Of a DNA stretch of 64,000 bases, positions 55,741-64,000 are shown one piece after another. The DNA comes from Hibiscus mutabilis. Taxonomy: Eukaryota > Streptophyta > Magnoliopsida > Malvales > Malvaceae. How positions within the stretch are numbered: position 1 is the stretch's first letter; every line of letters starts with the position of its first letter. The stretch covers positions 71,188,479-71,252,478 of the forward strand of contig CM033712.1 in the NCBI GenBank assembly GCA_019671005.1. Direction: 5' to 3'. The notes under the pieces are model-generated. The model was given only the letters and a program-made list of their open reading frames with translations. It searched no databases and was not told the origin of the DNA. The translations under genes and the position numbers were made by a program.

Positions 55741-57941
55741 ATGTCATTCGTCGGAGATTCAACGAATTCGCCGGCTAAATCACTGACTACCAACGACGAC
55801 ATCTCATTGTTTAACAACTCCAAACAAATGGAAAAATAATCCCAAAACCCACGGTTTCTCCGACGCTAGCCGAGCTCTTAATGCACGTCGATGACGCCCA
55901 GAATTCTCCGGTCGATCATCGAGTCGTTGAGCTCGGCTATGGGTGTAGTTCACTCCCCTCGTCCAACCCTTTTGTTCTTAGTTTTCATAACTTGACTTAC
56001 AGAGTTAAAGTTCGTAAGAAGATGGGATCGATCCCGTTTTGTGGGAAGAAGATTGATGGTAATGCGATTAATACGAAGGTTTTGTTGAATGAAATCTCGG
56101 GTGAAGCTCGAGAAGGTGAAATAATGGCGGTTCTTGGTGCAAGTGGCTCTGGGAAATCGACTTTGATCGATGCACTTGCGAATCGTATTGCTAAAGATAG
56201 CTTAAAGGGTAATTTAACTTTGAATGGTGAAGTTTTGGGGTCGAGGCTTTTGCGGGTGATTTCGGCTTGTGTCATGCAAGATGATCTTCTTTTTCCGATG
56301 CTCACCGTCGAAGAGACGCTGATTTTTCGGCCGAGTTCCGGCTTCCGAGGTTGCTTTCGAAGACGAAGGAGGAAAGCTAGAGTGCAAGCTTTGATCGATC
56401 AGCTCGGGTTGAGAAACGCAGCAAAGACGGTGATCGGAGACGAAGGGCACCGAGGTGTTCCGGAGGAGAACGAAGGCGGGTTTCGATCGGGATCGATATA
56501 ATCCATGACCCCATTGTCTTGTTTCTCGATGAACCGACTTCGGGTTTGGACTCGACCAGCGCGTTCATGGTGGTTAAGGTCTTGCAACGAATTGCTCAAA
56601 GTGGAAGCATTGTTATCATGTCGATTCATCAACCAAGTTACAGGATTTTGAACTTGCTTGATCGTTTGATTTTCCTTTCACATGGAAACACCGTTTACGG
56701 TGGCTCGCCGGAGATGCTACCGTCTTTTTTTGCGGAATTCAGGCATCCGATACCGGACAACGAAAACAAGACCGAGTTCGCTCTCGACCTGATTCGCGAG
56801 CTCGAAGAAACCCTGGTGGAACCAGAGGCTTAGTTGAATTCAACAAGTCATGGCAGGCGCAGGCCACAAAGAATCAAAGAAATGGATTCTCCATTAAACC
56901 AAATCTTTCACTCAAAGATGCAATCAGTGCAAGCATTTCTAAACGAAAACTAGTCTCTGGTGCAACAAACGATTCCAATTTAACATCTTCGGTCCCTACA
57001 TTTGCAAATCCGTTTTGGATCGAAATGATAGTTATCGCCAAAAGATCGACGTTGAACTCGAGAAGAATGCTGGAACTGTTCGGGATTCGATTAGCGCGGT
57101 TGTTATCACCGGGATAATCTTAGCCTCCATGTTTTGGAAGCTAGACAATTCACCAAAGGGAGTCCAGGAACGTTTAGGCTTCTTTGCTTTTGCCATGTCA
57201 ACAACGTTCTACACTTGCGCCGAAGCAATCCCGGTTTTCCTCCAAGAACGGTACATTTTCATGAGAGAAACGGCTTACAACGCCTATCGCCGATCGTCGT
57301 ACGTATTGGGTCAATCACTAATCTCCTTACCATCTCTGATCATCCTCTCGATGGCCTTTGCCACAATAACATTTTGGGCAGTCGGACTTGCAGGCGGCCT
57401 TTCCAGGTTCTTCTTCTTCCTTCTAACAATCTTTGCCTCCTTTTGGGCCGGAAGCTCGTTCGTAACGTTCCTTTCAGGCGTGGTCTCCCATGTTATGTTA
57501 GGCTTCACGGTCGTTGTCGCCATCTTAGCCTATTTCCTATTATTCAGTGGATTCTTCATTTCTTGAGATCGAATACCCTTATACTGGATCTGGTTTCATT
57601 ATATCTCTTTATTTAAATACCCTTACGAAGCTGTTCTGCAAAACGAGTTCCACTATGGGGCGAAATGCTTCGTCCGAGGAGTTCAAATGTTCGACAACAC
57701 ACCGCTCGGGTCAGTGCCGTTGTCGCTGAAACTGAGGTTGTTGCAAAGCATGAGCTGCGTGTTGGGCGTCAACATCACCGGCTCAACTAGTGTGACGACC
57801 GGCAAAGATCTCTTGGAGCAGCAAGGTATAACCGACATAAACAAATGGAATTGCTTGTGGATTCTCATTGCATGGGGATTTTTCTTCAGGGTTTTGTTTT
57901 ACTTTACATTGTTGCTTGGGAGCAAGAACAAGAGAAAATAA
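55741..57941 (+). pseudogene. Half-size ABC transporter, ABCG1/2/6/16/20 type, damaged
   Basis: Members of this group move lipid precursors of suberin and related barriers across the plasma membrane as dimers. The gene is intronless with room for about 730 residues, the family length. The start is ATG 55741 (MSFVGDSTNSPAKS). Visible in order are SPTLAELLMHVDD, LSFHNLTYRVKV, Walker A GASGSGKST (near residue 132), the Q-loop VMQDDLLFP, a broken VSGGERR signature, Walker B LFLDEPTSGLDS and the H-loop IMSIHQPS. The membrane half follows (FFAFAMSTTFYTCAEAIPVF, ETAYNAYRRSSYVL, WAGSSFVTFLSG, AILAYFLLFSGFF), and the end is LGSKNKRK. Lesions: loss of one base at 55832-55836 (A run), 56326-56331, 56458-56460 (T run, inside the signature), 56811-56813 (C run) and about 57095; gain of one near 56370; and TGA at 57564 where the family has Arg (CGA). 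Homopolymer losses may be sequencing errors. The TGA looks like a real CpG transition. Confidence 0.9.
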
Positions 57942-58548
57942 AAGCCCTTGTTAAGATAACAGTGGGAATTATTCTCCAAAAACCGAGATGAAGATGTTGC
58001 GGCCAGTTTCTTATAGTTCAAGTTTATAAATATTTGTCTGATTTCAGTGTAAAACATACTTCATTTTCCTCAACTATTTGTATATCACGCCATTGAATTT
58101 TAGATTATTTATGTTTTTATATTCAAAATGAGTCTTCAGCTATTGCTAATTCAAGAATCTAACCATCTACTAACCGAGTTTTATGCATATATTTTTTTAT
58201 TTTGATTCAGTATTAACAATAATTGAGTTTGAGACGAGACATAAGAATCAAGTTCATAGCTCATTTTTTAAAATGCAAATAACCAACACAACATGATTAA
58301 TAAGTTTTTCAAAGCAAGCTCTGTAGCGTTTAATGATGTTCATCAATCAAGCACACGACACGAAATAGGTCTGATGATAGAAGTCTTTCGATCTTCTTCA
58401 GTTCCCCTAATGCACATGCTTTAAGTCTAACAACATATATAGCAATAAAATGGGAGTTCATCGCCTACATTCTCAAATAGTAATACACCAAGGTCTTCTC
58501 ACAATGAGTGGACCTTATCAGCTAGATTCTGCTTGTGCTTCCTCTTTG
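57942..58548. other. Intergenic region between convergent genes
   Basis: It holds the 3' UTRs of ABCG (+) and PRR7-like (-). It is AT-rich with no other gene seen. Confidence 0.55.
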
Positions 58549-61500
58549 CTATTTGTCAGATGAATTGCCTTCCGATGTTGGGTCGTTAGCATTCACTGTT
58601 TCTCCTTGGATACGAGGTCGTTGTTGTGCAAACCGTTTCCTGCTTTGGTATCGGACCTGGATAAAGCCAAAATATTTAGAAAAAAAAAGGCCACTCTCAA
58701 TCTTCCAAGAACTGATGTTTCAATACAAAGGGTGTAACCAGTCCACATTCGATAAAGGAGGATATCCGGCATAATATGTGCCAGTGGCCTGATGATTTTA
58801 AGGAAGATTTTTATGACATTGCAAACTTAAACAGCTCAATGTTAGTTACCTTTCTCCAGATGCATCTATCTTTTCTCTTCTGACAAAATTTGTTCAATGC
58901 AGCTTCCCGACAAGTAGATTTGCTCTGGTCTATCTTGCTCCCACTCCCACTTGCATCACCACTTCCACTTTTCCCAGCTATTCCATTATCACTTTCTAAG
59001 TTTGTCCCTACAGTATCAACTGCAGTGCTACTTCCATTTGCTCCATTGCTTGCATGGTTACTACCTGAGGCACTTCCATTGACACTGTAGTTGGCAGCAT
59101 TTCCTTCAACAGGAAGAGGCCCACCCAACACATTCGATGACCCGCAGTGAGGAGCATCTTCAGCCATCTTTTTCAAAGATAATGTGTCATGTTCAGGTGG
59201 CTGCTGATGCTGCTGTTGTTGCATACCTTGAGCAAGATGTTGGTGATGGTCGTAATGGTGTGGGGGTTTGGTGTCTCGAGTTCCTGGTGAGTAGTTCCAC
59301 CATCAGCCTTGTCTAATACAACTTTCAGAGTAGAACTTAAAAGGTCATTTTTCATAGGCTGGGAAGTAGACAATGGATGTGATGATCTGAATGCGGATGA
59401 TGCAGCTGACTTATTCTTCAAAACTGCTGGCTTGGCAAAAGCATCATTAGTTGTGGAGGCCATGTCCATATTATTGCTACCAACATTTGAGCATTGATTG
59501 GGAAGGTCATTAACCAAATGAGATTGAACATCCCAAACTGATCCTTTTCTTGTCAGTTCTAACTCGTTATCATGTGCAGATGAGCTTCCATTGTTGGCAA
59601 TGGGAACCTTGTTTGCATTTGATGCCGTATTATACCTGCAGGCAATAGACATAACAGTCAAAGCAATTCAAAATTAGATAAATCTATTCCATTACTTGGT
59701 GTTACTATGCATTAACTCCTCTTTTTACCTTGAGAAGGCTAAAGAGTCCGAACGTCTCAAAACATTTCGCTCATCCCTAAACATGGTCCCAGCATCTTTA
59801 ACACCTCTAAGTCTTTTCAATCCATGTTCAATAGATGGTGCCATTTCTTTAGAATCATTGATGGTTTTATCATTGCTATCTGAGACCTTGGAAATCCTGT
59901 TGGAAGCCTCATACTCTACACTTTGGTTCTTAAGATCAGTAGTCTTAGAGGTGATGCCAGTTTGATTAGCGGCTTCAGACTTTAGTTTGTCGGATGGGCT
60001 TTGACTATCGAGATCCAGCTGCCTTTCATCAATCTGTTCATTGAACTTACTTAAGCTCATTTTGATTGGGACCTCAACTGGATGCTCTCGTTGTAAACCT
60101 ACATTTCCCACCATGTGTATATCCTGGTCATTTCCCATTGTTACATTGTCTGCAGTAAGGTAAAAGACATTACAAGAAGAAAAAGATACATTGCAAGAAT
60201 CTGTTAAAGGAAAGAAAAATAAATACGAACTAAAAGATGAAATATGTTAATCAGCATGCTATACTTTAAGCTACATATCCGAAAGTTACTGTTTACCAAG
60301 TCGCTCATCCAATTCTTGGCACCCCTTAGCTGCAGTAGCTGGCAACCCTTTGTTCCCAGATGCTTCTGCATTTGAATGGATAACTTGGGCACATGTACTA
60401 TCAGGGCATTTGGCAACTCGATCACAAGGCGAGACTGGACGAAGGCTTTCAATTTCTACTGCTTGTTTCGTCCAAGAACTCTGCAAGAGGAGAAAGCATT
60501 GAGAGTTTCCAGTGTTTCTAACAACTTCTATAAATTTTTTATCCCAAAGGTTAAAACAAAATACCACAAAGCATGAAGTAATCAAGAAGATGTGGCATCA
60601 GTAGATCATGTAGCCAATGCTTTGGGATGGAAAAAAAAATAAACTCATGCAGGCCGACAAAATACATTTGGATTAAGGCTCTGATTAACTTGACCAGAAC
60701 ATTGAAGTTCAGGAACTTTTCAATGGATTTCAAGGTTGATTTTGTCACTAAATCTTGATCAGTGGAATAATAAACCATATAATTATTTATTTATACATAT
60801 GTCAGCATGAAATTGTTGCCAAACAATCAATAATGCTTTTGGAGATCAGAGCAAACTTTATTTTCTCCTCATATAGAAATCTAGCATTGTTAAAATCTAT
60901 TCAAATATTTTATCAGACAATAAACAATTATTATTTTTCTTCAGAGTCTGTACACCATTTCCTAAGCAGAGGCAGGGCTAATTGTAAGTGAAGGACTTAT
61001 AGTGACTGATTGCAACCTAATGCAAGAGTAGCAGTTTCAGAATTCAAGTTGCTAATTACAATTCAAAGGCATCTTTGTACAATCTTAAGGCCTAAACTTC
61101 CCTACTAGATGTGAACCTTGAAAAAACATACACGACAATTTAAGAACAGAGTATTACCTGAGTGCCACTCCCATCATCACTCCCAACCCAGCAATTAGAC
61201 CGATATTCCCATTATCTTCCTCGACATTGCTGCCACTGTTGTAAGAATTATCAACACTTTCTGATTTCTCGGATTTTTTAGTTCGCGTTCCACTCTCACT
61301 TCCACTGCCACTACCACTAGACTGAAGGAGCAGAAAACAACCATTTAGGAGGGGGAAATACTATTAAAATGTGATCCAATTCTTTCTCTCTTTTTTTGTG
61401 GTTTCCTCCCCTTTGGAAATTCATGGATAAAGTATGAAACTGAGATAACAAAGTTGTATAGAATTTCTTCTAATCAATATCAGTCGCATGACGCTACCTT

Positions 61501-62984
61501 CTTCCTACAACAGATAATAAACTGGAGTATGATTTTAGTTTCAAACGGTTTATCTATTTTCTTGAAAATGATGGAGCAGGAACAATAAGAAAGCTTTCTA
61601 CTACATAGGTTTATAATCTCTACTTATCAGATGGAATCTAAACCAGAGTAGGAAGTTAACAACTCACACTATGGCATCTCCTCCAAACATGCTGCCAAAG
61701 GTTCCTAAGCTCATTCTTTCGAATAGGCTTCACCAAAAAGTCAACAGCACCTTTCGACAAACACTTGAAGACTATACCAACTGAATCATGAGATGACATC
61801 ACTGCACACAGATCTCATAAAAACAGCAGTTAAAAGTATCAACTTGAAAATCTTAAATTAAAAATAAGAATAAGCAAAGTTAGAACAGTAAAAAAAGGAG
61901 GAAGAGAGTAGAACTTACTGATAACAGGAACATTTTTACGGGTTTTGTGGCTCATAATCTTGCTCAAAAGAACAATGCCAGATAAGCAGGGCATAACCAC
62001 CTCAGTCAATACAAGATCAATATGATTAGTCAAGTCTTCCAGTATATTCCATGCTTGCAATACATTTGCAGCTTCAATAACTGGAAATACAAAGTGAGTT
62101 TTGTTCTCTAGATAATTCATTACATTCCACAATAGAAGAACAGCATGCCCCACCCAAGAGTAAATTACTAATAATAGATCAGAAATGAACTTAAAAGGTA
62201 TTATAAAATTTCATCATTAAAATCTAGTGCATAAAGAAAAGAACAAGAGAGGAATCCAATTGAAATTACTAATAAGAGATAAAAAAAAGTATCATAAAAC
62301 GTTATCATTAAACCAACCAAGTATAGAGTATATTGATGTTAAGAATAGACAAGATGCAAAATACAATAAGAAAAAGTCTGGCTGCAAGCAGGACTAGGCT
62401 TCGAATAATTTGGCCTCACCAGGCAAAAAAATGGACTAGCAAATATTTTCAACTCTGATTAGAGGGCTAATTGTCAAACCACTTCCCCCATATATAGGAT
62501 GGCAGGTATGAGAATTTAATCATTTATAGAATCATATAGAGTAACCTCCAAACCATTATAAAATAATATCAGGTTAATTAATTCTGAGGGACAAATTTAC
62601 AATCCGCACCTCTTCAATAAAAAAAGGGGAGAGCAAAATTGTTGTGCTACAATCCCAGAAAGCCTCAAGTTACTAACCTTCATATCTGCAATTGCGCAGA
62701 AGTGCAGTGACAACATGGCGAGTAGAATCATCATTTTCTACGAGCAGAACCTTAATTGATGATTGATGCAGAAACCTCTCCCAACAACCCAGTGCACTTG
62801 GCGGCTGTTGCTGTGATATTTGCAGCACAGCAGGGGCCCGAACAACCCCAACATCACAATCTTTTACATTTTGTGCAATCTCGTTAACTTTCAGATCATC
62901 TCTTTCTAGTGTCCCATGTTCCTCGGCCGCTAGTTGATGATTTAGTTCTCTTAAATCTTTGTGACCATCCCTATCAGAATTCAT
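58549..62984 (-). CDS. PRR7: Pseudo-response regulator, PRR7/PRR37 type
   Basis: PRR7-type proteins are nuclear repressors of the morning clock genes CCA1 and LHY. Eight coding exons fit GT-AG rules: 62984-62678, 62080-61919, 61801-61668, 61321-61158, 60480-60297, 60149-59729, 59635-58850 and 58656-58549. Exons 1-3 encode the pseudo-receiver (CWERFLHQSSIKVLLVENDD, with VLTEVVMP where true receivers have a phospho-Asp, then FKCLSKGAVDFLVKPIRKNE). Exon 4 is Ser/Gly-rich. Exon 6 holds LKRLRGVKDAGTMFRDERN. Exon 7 has the His/Gln-rich stretch and, split with exon 8, the CCT domain. Two single-base losses shift the frame: a GG at 61200-61201 in exon 4 and the G5 run at 59262-59266 (+ strand) in exon 7. 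With one base restored each, all exon phases agree. The CCT domain is unusual (see findings). An intron in the 5' UTR is likely. Confidence 0.92.
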
Positions 62985-63720
62985 CTAGACACTTCCCTGA
63001 AAACCAGATAAGAAAAGACCGATAGCAATAAGAATAGAACAAGATAGGATCAGTGAATCCTTCCTCAATTTGCAAAATAAATAATTCGTAGCTTCATCTT
63101 CAAGAAGCCAAACCTCTGCAAATACAAACAGTTAAATCTATAAGATGAACAAATCACATAGAAGCTCAATTAACTAAAAGTAAAACAAATCACCATAACA
63201 AAATATAACCCCTTTTAGTCTTCAGGAACCGAATCCGAACTCCCTGAGCTGCTTTCACACTGTAGAAAAAACAGAACTTATCAAAACAATCCACTAAAAT
63301 CCAACCACGAACAATTAACAGAGCAACGAAACAAGTTTAATAATTCCAAAACCCTAATATCAAGCACCTAAATTCTGCTGCTAACATTAAAGCAAAGTTC
63401 TTCTAGCAGTAACCAAACCTAATCAAAAGATCTAAATAATCACGCGAAAAGTACAAATTTAAATCTACGAGAGAGAAAATAATAATAAAATTGAATAAAA
63501 GATAACCAGTCAAAGCTCATGTAAAACTCAAAAAAGCAACTTACAGGTGCAAAAAATGAAGATTATACCATTATTGAGCTCGAATATTGAGCAAAAATAA
63601 ATCAAAATAATAATTTCAAACAGCAGTTTTTGCATTAAAATTAGAATTTCAGCAAAATCCAAAAAATAAATTCACTGAATTTATTTTTTAAAATAAATTG
63701 ACAGCCTGAGAAACAGGACC
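62985..63720 (-). other. PRR7-like 5' UTR region
   Basis: It is AT-rich with several possible splice sites (for example TTTTTTCTACAG on the minus strand near 63265). PRR7 genes commonly have 5' UTR introns. The exact transcription start cannot be fixed. Confidence 0.5.
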
Positions 63721-63734
63721 GACTCCGAAGGAAC

Positions 63735-63954
63735 AGATATTTCCCAACCTTTTGTTTAGGAGACTAGATAAAGTGGGATGGAAGATGCTGAAGTGGATAA
63801 AAATGGGGTGTTGATCGTCCTCGAAAGTCCACGTCGGATGGAGATATTTCCACGTGGCCGGAATTTGGGGCCCGATGGACTTGCTGAGCTGGACCAAATC
63901 AAAAGCCTTCTCATTAGCATCTCTTACGATCTTGAAGATAGTGTGGTACACGTG
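63735..63954 (-). promoter_or_regulatory. PRR7-like promoter: G-boxes and evening-element-like sites
   Basis: Two CACGTG G-boxes lie at 63851-63856 and 63949-63954. AAATATCT (minus strand), one base short of the evening element AAAATATCT, lies at 63735-63742 and 63842-63849. The second is one base from a G-box, so the minus strand reads CACGTGGAAATATCTCC. CCA1/LHY-type MYB factors bind the evening element and bHLH/bZIP factors bind G-boxes. Clock control of this gene is therefore expected. A small open frame overlapping 63688-63951 is not considered a gene. Confidence 0.65.
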
Positions 63955-64000
63955 TCGCTTTGGAGTGGTGGGATAAATGTTATCTCTCCCCTTTTTATAT

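Noticed and set aside
63688..63951. Minus-strand open frame of 87 residues as a gene
   Set aside because: It covers the G-boxes of the PRR7-like promoter and has no family resemblance.

Overview
This is a window of a repeat-rich flowering-plant (eudicot-type) nuclear genome. Evidence: an intronless EXO70 gene of the plant-expanded H clade, a half-size ABCG transporter of the ABCG1/2/6/16/20 type, an intron-containing PRR7/PRR37-type clock gene, Tekay/Del and Athila Ty3 retrotransposons, Mutator-like elements and hAT/Harbinger MITEs. The species cannot be named from the sequence.

Layout. 1-2310 is one truncated LTR of a Tekay-like element. 2311-8580 is AT-rich intergenic DNA with a 9-bp-TSD foldback element (4114-4724) and a sequence repeated three times. 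EXO70 lies at 8723-10638 (+). 11319-39797 is a four-level nest: a small hAT-like element is split by a Tekay/Del element (A, 11503-39353, coding on -). A's right LTR is split by an Athila element (B, 22089-39109, +), and B is split by a non-autonomous Athila relative (C, 30956-36889, +). The A, B and C levels each have a readable exact 5-bp target duplication (TCTTA, GTAGT, GCCAT). The hAT-like level has an 8-bp one with a single mismatch. 40142-44357 holds four short inverted-repeat elements. 46259-53037 is a 6.8-kb Mutator-like element with a decayed MuDR-type transposase (+), a decayed plant-mobile-domain gene (-) and a 57-bp minisatellite. A second copy of the split hAT-like element lies at 53984-54561. 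The window ends with a convergent pair: a damaged ABCG gene (55741-57941, +) and a PRR7-like gene (58549-62984, -), with its promoter at the right edge.

Themes. Three unrelated element types each carry their own repeated palindrome: CGTAYCGRTACG in the Tekay LTRs, TTGCCNNGGCAA in the Athila elements (17 perfect copies located), and a PstI-centred palindrome in the MULE ends. The Athila elements also carry a covarying hairpin with an AGGA loop just before each polypurine tract. All three host genes carry one-base deletions. Several sit in homopolymers, so unpolished long-read error must be separated from true gene decay. The host genes (vesicle tethering, lipid-polymer transport, circadian repression) show no sign of working together. 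They are ordinary neighbours in a transposon-rich region.
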